DNA from: Wolfiporia cocos
Lineage: Eukaryota > Basidiomycota > Agaricomycetes > Polyporales > Phaeolaceae
Reading direction: 5' to 3'
Assembly (NCBI GenBank): GCA_029448655.1
Contig: JACCLO010000005.1
Span: 2,294,001 to 2,358,000, forward strand
Length of the DNA: 64,000 bases
Every line of letters starts with the position of its first letter. Positions within the stretch are counted from its first letter, which is position 1. Below, one piece after another: positions 21,154 through 32,708 of the stretch. The notes beneath the pieces were generated by a model. The model did not search any database. It worked only from the letters and a program-made list of their open reading frames with translations, and had not been told where the DNA came from. A program made the position numbers and the translations under genes.

Positions 21154-23458
21154 TCATTCATTCATTTCGAGCTCCCTGCGGATGCGCTCTCTCACTTCCC
21201 GCAGTCCCCCGCCCTCTCTCCTCACGCATCTCGGGCTCCTTGTCCGGAGTTCTTCCGCGCTCTCGTCCTTGCCTTTGACCCGTCCCGGGCTGCTTGGGAT
21301 CTTTAAGGGACTGCCAGACGTGCCACCATTGGTTTCTACAACGACGGTGGGGGTGGGCATCTCGAACCATTCCTCGCCATCAATGTTGAGCGATCGGAGG
21401 AAGAACGGGCACAGCTTCACGAGGAGTCTCAGAGACTCGTGAGCCTCTGCGGAGGAGATTGGTACGAGAGAAGACTTGAGCACGGCTGCTGCGACCTCCG
21501 CAGCGGGCAACGCACGGCGCTTGCGTGTAGACGGAGCAGCTGACGTCCCACCAGGATTCGAGAATAACCTATTCGCATGCCAGCGCATCAGCTTAGTGTC
21601 GATCTCCATCTCGGGTGAAGGAAGAGTGGGGCAAGTGAAACAAAGCGGAACGAAACTTACATCCAGACGCTCTCCGCGACTCTATCGAGGCGCCCCAGCA
21701 GACACCGCCTACGCATCTCCTCTTGGCTCAATTTCATCAGCTGCTCTTTCGTCATCGCGCCGCCCGCAGCAGCATCGCCGACGAGACCTTTCGTTGGCGA
21801 CGCGGACAGCGAGCGCTGGCGCACGCGCTCGTATAGCGCCTGCCGCCGCGAGCTTGTCGGAGTCTGCGGGGCTGTCGTGGCATTTGCACAGCGCTGGTGC
21901 GTCGGCGTTGATGGGACGAAGGAGCTAGGCGTGCTGGGTGTGTCAGGCGTGTCCGGCACGCGTGGCGCGGTGCGGGAACTAGAGGGCGTGAGCAGGCTTG
22001 AGCGGGAGCTAGAAGGCGTGAGTAGGCTCGTGCGAGAGCTGGATGGCGTGAACAGGTCCTTCAATGAGTCAGTGCGTCCACGCCGTGATGCTGGCGTCTG
22101 CGGGAAGATGAGCGTATTTTTTGCGGGCGTGCCGAGCCTGCTGGATGGCGTAACGGGGAAGGGGACGGCGAATTCAGCAGGCTTTTTGGCTGGGGACTTG
22201 AATGGACTCTTGGACGGTGAAGAGGGAGTAGGTGAGCCGGATCGTGCGAGGAGAGACAGGGAGGATGATGTCTTGGGGGAAGCAGAGGCAAGGAGGCGTG
22301 TTAGCGCAGAAGTCTTTTGCACAGAAGGCAGGTCTGGAAGGTCGGCAATTGGAAGAGTTGGGGTGGTGAGTGATTCCTTGTGCAGCTGAAGGCGTTTGAG
22401 TCGGTCGATTTGAGCAGTTTACAGACGTATTGGCACCTTACCTTTACCCAAGCATCCAACTTGCTACGCACTTCCTTAAGACGTGTCTCGCTAGCAGCGG
22501 TCCACCGCGCAACAGCAGCCATGCCCCCGTCCATACCCTTGTCAATGTCCATCTCGACCTCGATGCCAATGCCGTACACAGGCACTCTCGCGTTTATGGA
22601 TTTAGAAAAGTGGCTGCCCTGGCTGACCACAAAGCCCATGCCTCCGCGAGTCCAGTCCTTTGGAGGCGACGCGCTCGCCTTGCGATCGAGGAAAGGATTG
22701 TCGTCATTGTTCTCTAACTTGACTTTCGCACTCGACTTGCTTACAAGGAATGGATTATCGTCGTCGTTCTCCGGCTTGACATCGGCGCTCGACGTGGTCT
22801 TCGCCGGTGACTTACTAGTCACCGAGGAGGAAGTCATTGACACCTTAGTCTTCGCCGCTGTAGACGATTTGGGTGTGGTGTCCAAGAACGGATTCTCCTC
22901 ATCATCCTTGATATGTACTGCTGCTTTCGCAGCGGTCGTGGAAGGCAAGGACGAGGCTAAAGTCTTGTTCTCGAGAAAAGGATTCTCTTCCTCGTCCACC
23001 TCGACGCCTTTCGCAGGAGGCAGCTCTTTGCCATCCCATTCCCACAACCAGCACAACCGCTTGAGATCGTCTACCTCAAATTTGGAGGTAAAACCTGAGT
23101 AGGTTGTGAGCGACATATGGTTGAGTACATTGCGGACAATGCCCGTGTCCTCTGAGGGAGCTATAGCACAGGTGGCCAGTGCGTGCGAGAGAGCCTGCTG
23201 CAGCGCGGTCTGGATGTTATACAGCCGCGCTAATGGAGCAGGAAGAAGCGCGTCCTCCGACGTGTCCTTCCGACGTGTCGTGCTACGCGGCGGAGTAGGC
23301 GGCCTGAGTCCGTGCCACAATAAGCCAACGAACGCTCTCTGATGCGCGACAACTCACTTGGTTCGCAGCTTCTTCGGAGTAAGGACGTCGTCGTCGAGCT
23401 CGGCAGCGGCCCGCTTCTTCTTGCCAGAGAAGGGCAATGCAGCGTACAGGTTGGACAT
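21154..23458 (-). CDS. CDT1: DNA replication licensing factor Cdt1
   Basis: Loads MCM2-7 onto origin-bound ORC/Cdc6 in G1. Start ATG at 23458 ([20 protein letters not shown]). After an intron of about 60 nt the geminin-binding-like fold reads [20 protein letters not shown], then [20 protein letters not shown] and [14 protein letters not shown] disordered insert carries four copies of an (D/E)(D/E)NPFL motif (about 22690-22990). Domain strands [20 protein letters not shown] and [20 protein letters not shown] follow. The next exon is Ser/Pro-rich with a triplicated TPSSSR unit (about 21965-22060), then [20 protein letters not shown]. The C-terminal winged helix reads [20 protein letters not shown] then [13 protein letters not shown]. 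Identification rests on domain order and the N-terminal domain. Fungal Cdt1 is poorly conserved. Confidence 0.75.
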
Positions 23459-24441
23459 GGCCGCGATGATCTCTGTGGCCCAGCAGGGGATTGGATGGCG
23501 CGAGCCGAGGGAGGGGAGGGAATAAAACACGCGAGCCACGACGCGCTTATACACGCGTCTAATTACGTAACTTTCCCACATGTCGCGTCCCGTCACATCG
23601 TGACAACGCGCGTCGGCGTGACACGCCTCCCGCAGTAACGCGAAACACCAGTGAGCGTAGTGTATACCGGTCATCATCGTAAAGTGTGATATCTTGTTGT
23701 ATGCGGCCTATATTCCGCTTCGATGTATCCTTTAGTTCAGGATCCAACAAATGCATATTCCCACCGTACCGAAGCAGCTGGAACATACTACTAGTCAGAG
23801 CGGGGGAGTGTTTGTGCATGACTCGAGTGAGTAGTTGCAAGATGAATTCGAATTGGCTCCCCCATAAATGCGTACACCTGTGATGTATGCACAAATAGTT
23901 GTGCAATTTGACAAGGAGGCTTCTGCGGCTCGCAAGTCGACTCCCCCCATTGCCATGGTCAGCAGAGCCACTCCATAATACTCCAGTCAAGGTAAGGAAG
24001 TAGCAAGGAAGCGAGCTGCCGAAAATACCAGTATGATCGACCACGCGATTGCGCAACGGTCAGCGCGTACACCCAAATGCGTGGGCGCGCGTCTTCTATG
24101 TCGCGTCCCGTCACGCCGTGACCCTACGCGTCGGCACGCGTCTGGCGTAGAACGTGGTCACTTTGTCACCTTGCGCCACGCCACGCAACCGACACACCCT
24201 TCCATCGAATCTGACCACTCTTCGCGAAGCGCTAACGATCGCCGCACACGTCGATTAACAGGGAGTGTCACGCGTGAAGTCAAATTGTGATGCAAGTGCA
24301 CAAGCGCGGAAAAAGCATATTATTGCGCGGGTAGAAGGCTAGAGGAAACATGACGGTCGTCGCGAGCGTGGGTATCAATACAGGTGGTATGCCTATCGTA
24401 CAGCGGGTCGCCATCGCGTGTCATCCAGAATAGTACAGCAG
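23459..24441. promoter_or_regulatory. CDT1 upstream region with ACGCGT boxes and duplicated GTCAC-N3-GTGAC sites
   Basis: ACGCGT, the MluI cell-cycle box bound by MBF in yeasts, lies at 23553-23558, 95 bp before the CDT1 start. More copies are at 24126-24131, 24136-24141 and 24271-24276. A block starting TGTCGCGTCCCGTCAC occurs twice in the same orientation, at 23581 and 24099. Each copy has an inverted repeat GTCAC-N3-GTGAC (23592-23604 and 24110-24122) and a following ACGCG(C/T). Between the copies lies a minus-strand open frame (23559-24056) that I do not recognise and consider non-coding or a relic. Confidence 0.45.
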
Positions 24442-26719
24442 CTAGTGCTTATTTTGCTCCTCGACAATGTCGCTGCGGCTGTCGCGGTCGCTTGAGCGCA
24501 CGCCGAGAATCTCGTCGGCCTCTGGTGTGCCCGCTGGGGGAACGTCCTTCCGGAGGGATACAGCCACGGGGGAGACACCTTCGTTGTACGCCAGCGCAAA
24601 GACGACATCCATGTCTGGAAGGGCAGGTTAGATCGGACCATGGTGAATGATGATCCAGCAGCACACACCTTCCAGAGAGCGTCCGGCAGTCTCGGGGAAG
24701 AAGAAGTACACGATGGGGATGATGAAGGCGTTCAGAGCCGCGAACACTGCAGCGCCGTGTCAGCACACGCGCGTCGCGCAAAGCAGCGGATCGACGTACC
24801 GACATAGGTCTTCCAGCCGATGTTGCTGAAGCTGGGCCCGGTGACCATGACGACCATGAAGTTGAACACCCAGTTCGACGCCGTGCTGAACGCGTTCGCG
24901 GGCGCGCGTATCCGCAGGCCGACGATCTCCGCGGGATAGAGCCACGTCATGCCCAGCCAGCCGATTGCGAAGAACGAGTTGAACACGAACAGGAGCACGG
25001 CCGAGGCGATCTGGCATCCGGACGTGTTGATCGCGCCGAGGATCGCGAGCAGGACCATCGTCGTCATCTGGCCAGTTGCGCCGAAGAGCATGAGCTTGCG
25101 GCGGCCGATGCGGTCGATGAGCGCGATCGCGATGAGACTGGCGAAGAAGTACTCGGTCCCGTTCGCCGCGGCGACGATGCGCGACTTGGTGTCGCTGAGG
25201 CCGAGGCGCTGGAAGAGGAGCGTCGCGTAGTAGGTGATGAGGTTGATGCCGGAGATCTGCTGGAAGCACTGGTTCACGACGCCGAGGAACGCGCGCCGGA
25301 AGTTCTGGGAGCGGCCGTTGGTGAACACTTCGCGGATCGGCGAGCTGCCGTCGTCGGATGTGCCCGACTCGGTAAGGATCGCCTCGCGGATACCGTGGTA
25401 TGTGAGCTGGACCGATTCGCTTGTGTAGTCGTTGTCCTCGAGCGCGGAGATGACCGCGAGCGCCTCGGCGTGACGGCCTTTCTTGGCGAGCCACCGTGGC
25501 GATTCAGGAAGCTGGAGTGTGGCTGGTTAGTAAGCCGAAGATGATGCGGGTGGCGGGCGGAACTTACGAATGTGATACCAACAATCATCATGATGGCGAA
25601 GAAGATTTGGACTGCAATTGGTACTCGCCATTGAGCAGATGAGCCCTTGAGCCAGTAGCTGGTGAGGTAGTGCGTCAGATTGACAATAGAGGAGAGACGA
25701 GAAGCATGCTCACAAAGCGAAGTCTATCCACTGTGGCGCGCGAACCCACTATCAGCAAAGAAGTCACACTCGATACACATGAGATAACTCACATATGAGA
25801 TCATGATGCCGAAAGTGATTAGACTGCCTTCAATCATGATGAAGCTACCACGTTTCGATGGCGCTGAACACTCTGCATGATATGATGGTACAGTAGATGT
25901 CTGGCAAGCAGGGTGAGAAGGCCGCGAACATAACGATGCAAGGCGGCATGCTCACGTTAAGACCGTTGCCAAGACCCGTAATAATTCGTGCCACAATCAT
26001 TTGCGAGTAACTAAATGAGGTCGTCTGGAGGATGGCTCCAATAATCATGATGGAGCCGCCAAGGAATATCGTTCTCCGCCGGCCAAGCTTGTCGCCTAGC
26101 CAGAGATTTGCGAGAGCACCAAATAGGCAGCCGATTTCCTGGAGAACCGGTGAGCATCGAGAGGCGATAACGAAATATCATGGGATGCAGCGAAGGGAGG
26201 CAGGCAGGCCACCAAATGGAGCATCAGCTGATGTATGGGACCCGTACGGTGCCATCAGCTGACGGGAGGCGCCGTAATGCAGTCGGATGCGAGACAGGCG
26301 TGCGAGCGGCACAGGGTCAAGTACGATTGATGGATAAGCGACTCACGTAAATCGCCACTACGAAACTTTGGAGGGTGGCATGGTTCGGGTGAGCAGTGTC
26401 GACGACGACTTGGGGGAATGTCTTGTCGAACTGGTTAGCAGTGAGAAGTGCGGACATCACTCCTTGGTCATAACTACGGGTGTGCAGAGGGTCAGAGCGG
26501 GGTGTGGCACAGGTAGGATGAGGGGACGTACCCAAACAACGTGAAGCCGGTGCCCGCTACAAAGGCCAGCGCCGCCGTCAGTGGCCGCCCGCGCAGGCGG
26601 GGTACCAGTGAGCGGACCTCATCGTCGTTGTCGGCGCCGTAGGTGTGAATGGTGGTGCGCGGACCCTTCTCGTTAACGGACGCGGAGTCGCGGCTAGAGT
26701 GATGTGAGGACACGGACAT
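24442..26719 (-). CDS. Sugar (hexose) transporter, major facilitator superfamily
   Basis: Plasma-membrane sugar:H+ symporter or facilitator with the usual twelve membrane helices spread over many short exons. Start ATG at 26719 (MSVSSHHSSRDSASVNEKG). Helix 1 reads AALAFVAGTGFTLFGYDQGV. The sugar-porter signature GDKLGRRRTIFLGGSIMIIG follows helix 2-3, and RIITGLGNGLNVS helix 4. The central loop has PESPRWLAKKGRHAEAL. Helix 7 has QQISGINLITYYATLLF, and helix 10 GMTWLYPAEIVGLRIRAPAN. The end of helix 12 gives FFFPETAGRSLEDMDVVF (PETxGR). The C-terminus SDIVEEQNKH stops at 24442-24444. All diagnostic residues are present, so it should be functional. Substrate is not predictable. Confidence 0.93.
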
Positions 26720-26776
26720 GATCGCTAAGGCACTAGGCTAGTGCAGGACGAGGAAACATGGATTGGACGCATGGGT

Positions 26777-26783
26777 TTATATA
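26777..26783 (-). promoter_or_regulatory. TATA box of sugar transporter
   Basis: TATATAA on the minus strand, 58 bp upstream of the transporter ATG, a normal position for a regulated fungal promoter. A CCGGGG site near 26990 fits the carbon-repressor consensus SYGGRG but is short and could be chance. Confidence 0.55.
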
Positions 26784-29700
26784 CAATGGCGCCTGCTCCA
26801 CGAAGTATTGTCGGGGAGAGCGTGCTCCAAAGTTTGAGGGTGGTTGGGATAGAGCGGTGGAGTCACGGGACATAGGTACGCGAAGCGTTTGGTATGCCAT
26901 TGTCGGGGATGTAAGATGAGATATTGCTACCCCAAAAGCAAGACCGCTCGGCAAAACGGTGGCGCAAGTGGGCGTTGTGGTGTGCGATGCCGGGGCTGGT
27001 GAACATATCGTCCCGATCTGTGTGCCGATTTGGCGCTACAGCCATGACGCTGCCGAGCTTGCTCCACAGCGCATCTTGCTTTCGGTCCGTATGTTTTCCA
27101 ACCGAGCGCATTCGGACCTTGGAAATTCGGTAACGCTCGGCAGCGCGTCGGCGAGCATCCGCCATGTGAAAGAGGGTCGCTATCTCGCAGCAGGAGGATG
27201 AGAGCGATGAGCTGTGTTATACCAGCTGACCGGAGGCGGCCCTCCGCCAGCGCAGCGGGAGCGGTGCGTACGCTGCATGGCCGGAGCTGGGATCCTCACA
27301 TGGCCAGAAGGGAGTGTGCGTGGGAAAATGACGCGGTGGGCGGGCGCGGCGGCATGTGCGTCTCGCGTGCGGCGCATCGGGCGGCCGCATCTCGCACTCA
27401 CACCCATCGCCGGGAATATTATTCAACACGGCCAGCGTGCCATAACGGGAATACGACGCCAGTTATGCCCCTCCCCCGCTTCAAGGGGCAGCCCCGCCGT
27501 CGCAACCACCACGCGCCCATGCGCAGCCGACTTAGCCGACTCCGCATCCCGCACTCATCTTTCGGGGCAGCGTCGCTCGTGCACTGGCTCAGCGCATATC
27601 CTTCCGTGACACCGGTTCCTAGTCGTCGCGATTCCATCCTGCGGAATGATAGACGACCGCAAAACGCTCAGCTAGAGCTCTTGCGAACGGCTCCTGGGTT
27701 CCCTGACGGACCACACACCGCATCCATTACGCGACGAGAAGACGACAAGGCGGCCCGTATCGTACGACGCACGTCCCTCAGCTGCGTATCTCCGGCCTTC
27801 TCGCGCAGAGAGGGTGCATTCGAACAGACGCGCTAGCGCAGGCTCGCCTACGGCGAACACCAGTATCCCAGCGAAGACGTGCGGCCGTTCGACCCTGACG
27901 TACTATCGCTGTGCTGCACAGGCCGTGTCTTCCAACAACGTGCACGCAGACTCCGCCTGCATATGCACTAGCTTCTCCGGGCTGTTATCGTCCATCGGCG
28001 TCCAGCGCGTACTCGGCAACTAGGTGCACGCGTCTGATCGCACGTCGCCGCCGCTTCCCGCCAAGGCTCTTTCACCAGCAAGTCTAAATGAACGCGCCGC
28101 CTGTCCCTCGCGACGCATGCTCCGCGTTCGGGGGCTGCAAAAATCGTGGCCGCCGACTCGCCTGCAAATTCCGCCTTCGCGCGAAGGCTGCAAATTTTTG
28201 AGAGATCTTTTGCGCTCCACATTCGCTGGGAGGAAGCGTTCGCGGACGCGTTTGACGCCCTCTTGTTGTCATGCTGTGCAGTTCCGGTTTGTCAGGACGC
28301 TCCACATCCCGCGGCAAGCGGGGGTCTTTGCCAGCGATTACCCGGAGTCAGCTTACTGGCCCCTGAATTGTGTCTATTACCCCGCAAATATCCCGCCCCC
28401 ACTTAACTTTGTGTACACACAAGTACTGTATCTGTATTGGCTGCATTTGGGCGATGGTGAGTAGTATGCCGTCGTACGCTTGATTTTGATGGAGCATGCC
28501 GCCTCGCGGCTACCTTTCTCGGGACACACGGACAGAATTGAGCGATCGATGGAAGGGCTTGTCAGGTCAGGGGTAACCCTACCATGCTTCCGCGCATCCC
28601 TTCCACCTGTCACCGATGCATACAAAGTCATCGATCGAACCACACCCTGTCCTCAACTGGGGTTGCGTTCTCGTTGTATCGCAAGCTACTTGGACGATCC
28701 GCGCGCGTATTACGCCGCCGTTCGCTTGCGAGATTTGTTATTGCATGTCTTCACAAATGCACGGCCATCGCCGCAATTTCATCCATCGCGTCAGTTGTGG
28801 TGAGCTTTGCATCTTGTTCTCCGTGGACGATGCGCTGTGCGGCGGCCCGTGCCCACCTGGGGTTTCACTAGCGCGCCACTTGGTGCATACTGGCTCATCG
28901 ATGCATTGGCTAATGTCAAAGTTGTCGTTTCACCTCTTGTTTTCTTGTCTTTGGTGTCTGCACTCCGAAAGCCGCTGAGCCATGCGATGACGCTGCAGAC
29001 ACCGCCGATCGTCCGTGGATGGTGCTAATCCAACGCACGCCACTCGCTGGCAATACCTGCACCCAAGCGATCTCGTGTGGGACGTGAGGTGATCGTCGGA
29101 GTAAACTTACCACTCGATGGAGCCAAACATGCACGGACACCTCTTTATGTTTCGTCCACGGACCACCGTCGCAACGATGTTCCCATCGGACGGGCTCGCG
29201 TTCGTGCGCCCGACGCCGTCCTCCTGCTCCGACGCCCCAAACATATCGTGAGCAGATCCACTGGGATGTCTGTGCTTCATACCTTAGCCTTCGTTGGGCC
29301 GTCGTTCTTCCTGCCATTGCCTCTACGCACGTTGCTCCAGGCCCGGTCCTCGTATAGGTAAGCCACGATCTCCGAGTACTCTCCAGCAGCTACTATCGTC
29401 TTCAACCAAGGGTATGGCCGCGCCGGTATGCAGCTCATCTCGCTCTACGCCGAGGCGATGGAAGGTGGCATGACCGCCTCGCTGGTGAAGACGAAGTGCA
29501 TCCTCCTTTAAATATCTCTTCCTGCAAGCCTAGACTTGTCCTACTTACTGGCTTCCACAAGTCGTGCATTTTTGCCGAATAGATTCATCTCCCTCGATTG
29601 GGTGCAGAGGAGCACAGCATGACCGCCTCACCCACCCGCAAGAGTTGTGGTTTCCGCCGGGCCCCGTCGCGTCCTATGGCTCAGACCTCCAAAGAGTCTG

Positions 29701-32700
29701 CGCAAGTCCGTTGACCCTGCCCCTACATACCTCTCCGGGCGTCTCTGCATACTGCTAAGGAGTGGCTTCTGGTTTTTGGATGTTCAGCAGTCACCTTCTT
29801 CAGCTAGCCAGTCAATAGCACCCGAGAACGTTTTCGAGCGCCAACACAGCAGAGGGTAACATGACAGCCTCGTCGACGAAAGACGGACCGCGCCCCTCCT
29901 GTGGGACGCCCGTCCGCGCTCTCCTGCGGCCTCGGAGCATGACGAGTACCTTCGAATCCCATCCATAATCAATACAGTGCTCATGCTCCGGGTGATAGCG
30001 CTCTATCTCTGCACCCTATGGTCCGGTAAGCGACACAGGGGGATGTATAGCGTGGGCAAGTATGCGGTTCAGAGGAATGGTGATCATGAAAAAGCCCTCC
30101 CCCATTTTGTTTCTTCTATCGATGCGCCACTGGATAAGATCATGCTCCCTAGCTCTTCACCGATGCGCTGTGTTCTGTGGTGCGTTGTGTGAACATTCTA
30201 CCGCACCTAGCGTTCGCTTCTGCGGCTAGCAGCTTCTCTCACTTCAGGAAGATTAATATCTAACTATCAGACTCAGCCTTTCGCGCCTAGGCACGAAAGC
30301 ATAAAGCTTCTCGTCCGGCTGCGTCTGGACTATCTTTTTTGGGCTCCCGGCAGTTTCCCGCGACACGTCACGCCAGTGTGCGATTGTTGGTGTCCGGCCT
30401 ACGCGGTGAGAAAACGTCGCAGCTCGGAGAGATCGTCTCTGTACGCGGCGCCATATCTGCGGTGCCTGTCGATCCCACGGTATGTTTTGTCGCGCCCTAC
30501 ATCGCCCCTGCAAGGCCCAGATTGCAGCTAACTCCAGCAATCGCCGCTGTCTGCCCAGGTACGGATCGACGACAGCCTGTTTCCACCTGGTTTGAAGAGT
30601 GAACAACACTTCGGGTCACCTGTCTGTCGCGTGGGTAGGGCAGTTGCGCAGATCGCCCTCGTCAGAGCTGTCTATTCAAAAATCATTCAATCAAGCTGCC
30701 AGTCCCCTTGAAGTTGCGAGCAATGCCAGCAGATCTGAGCGAGGTGGTGATTATGACCATAGCATCGCTCTCACCGCCGCTAGAGCGCTTCAGATGGAAA
30801 ATCTCCGAGGCAATTCGCCGTGCGCGGCCGAAAAACCGGCTGGCTGCCTTCGCGGGACAAAGGGAACGACGGGCTTAGTACAATGCTCCATCGCTTCGCA
30901 AATCTTCGCCAGGTCATCCCATCCTCCCTTGTACTTGCGATATCAAGGCATTCGCTTCAGCCCTCGAACGATCTACGGATCCGCCAACTTGGGCGTCGCC
31001 GTCTCACCTCCTAACATTGCAGGATCAGCTTGATCTTGCGCTCGCCCCGCCGTTCCTATATGCTGCGAACTCATTGCAGGCCCACTGCTCAAATGTCCCA
31101 CACGCTCACCAGCGCTGCGATCAGCGCTATCAGCCAGCGCCCGGGGAGCCGACCCTCAATATCCCGCGATGACCAGTCTTGTGGAGACTGAGGCTCCGGC
31201 TTGGGCCACGTCGCGGTACGTCGCGGTTGATTGTCAGCAGACGCGCTGAATATGGTACCCTTGATAGGCTTGGCGGCACCTGAAAGCTGCCGCGCTCCCC
31301 CGGTGTTCGTGCAACAGCTCTAGCATTTTCCGTCAGGACGGCGTCCGCTTCCGTGCTCCCGCCGGCCACCAGGTACGTGCTGGGCGGGCAGGCGGGACCG
31401 AAGGCAGAATGTGCGATCCTCGCATCGTGCGCAATGTTGAGAGCAGTCTCAAATGTCCTATTGGTCCTCCTACTCAATCTTGCTCAATTGGCAATGTCGC
31501 TCCACGGACCGCGTGGGCTTGGACAGCTTACGTGTCGCAATCAGCGGTAATCCGCGGCATTGGCACGGTATCTCCATATGTAGATGGCCGCGCTCTGCAG
31601 GATCTGTCTGATTGATTGCGCGCTGGGGTGGGAGCTGATGGGAACTTTCACGGGAGGGGGCTCTCACTTGGGCTGTGGCGCAACTGGCACAATATGTCTT
31701 GCGAACGAATTTGACTGACATGCGGTTCGTGATGTGTTCGTAGTCGCCGGCTCACCTCTACTAGCACTAGCATCGTACCCTTGTAATGACAACGTAATGA
31801 GTCAATGAAGCCGGAACTCACAAACCTCTGATACCGCGACGGAGCGCTCCTCCCTGAATTGATGATCTTGTCGAATCGCTGTTGAAACGTTGAATATTTG
31901 GATTCTAGCCTTCCAGATAACACCTTCAATTGTCTCCGCCTCTATGTGGTCAGCAATTCTGATAGTTGGGTGCATTCCAATGACTCGTGTTGACTTGCGT
32001 TGATAGATGCCATGTCGGTGGCTGGGTCTCCTATGGGTAGCTTGTTACAATTCTCTATGGATGGGGTGTCTCCTCAGCCACAATTCTAGTATCCGGGGTC
32101 TCGCACAACTGGACCACTACTGTGGCACCGAGCGCTTGTGTGCTAAGGGAGGGCGTCTCGCCGGTGGGTCACGTGCGACACATGCAGCGCACACGCCTCA
32201 TGCATTAAACTCTGTCTTCGTATGGGCGACTCTGCTCCTCGCATATGAACACGTCAGAGGCTCGGGAGGAGGGCTAGCGGTACGCGAGGTGCAAGCGAGA
32301 CGTAATAGCAACGTGAGCAGCCACAAATCAGCGCGCGGAAAGTCAGCGGCGGTGTCGGAGTTTTCGTTGTGGCACATGCCATTTCAGGATCATACCCGGT
32401 TTCCTACTGGGCTGGTGCTGATGCCCGTACGAGTGCGAGGGCTGTTGTGGTAGCTGTGTCTCAGATGCGGTCGCAGTGCAGGGAGACTGTTGTCATCGCC
32501 GTGGGATCTCTGGTGATCATGTCACAGTAGTCTTGTCAATTGCACTATTGGTTCGTATCTGGAAGAGAAGCACGCCCGAAGATCTAGCCCAATTGCCGCG
32601 GTATGACTGGCAGCAGGATGCATCATGCCTTCGGCGGTTATTTAAGTCCTCTGTTCTTTCTCTCTTTCCTCCACATCCTTATTATTTTCCTCCTCTTGCT

Positions 32701-32708
32701 TATAATCC
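26784..32708. other. 5.9-kb gene-poor stretch
   Basis: I find no conserved protein here. Open frames are short and discontinuous, and the longest (27198-27836, plus strand) has arginine-rich composition typical of GC-rich noise. Three sites carry CATGACNGCCTC (near 29468, 29619 and 29860), each opening a short frame that starts MTAS. A hydrophobic open stretch with frame changes lies at about 28720-28990. The last 60 bp before 32709 are pyrimidine-rich, as expected for the core promoter of the next gene. Decayed transposon or gene relics are likely but not identifiable by eye. Confidence 0.55.

Noticed and set aside
27198..27836. 212-codon plus-strand open frame in the gene-poor stretch
   Set aside because: Arg/Ala/Ser-rich composition from GC-rich DNA, no domain, no plausible splice continuation.
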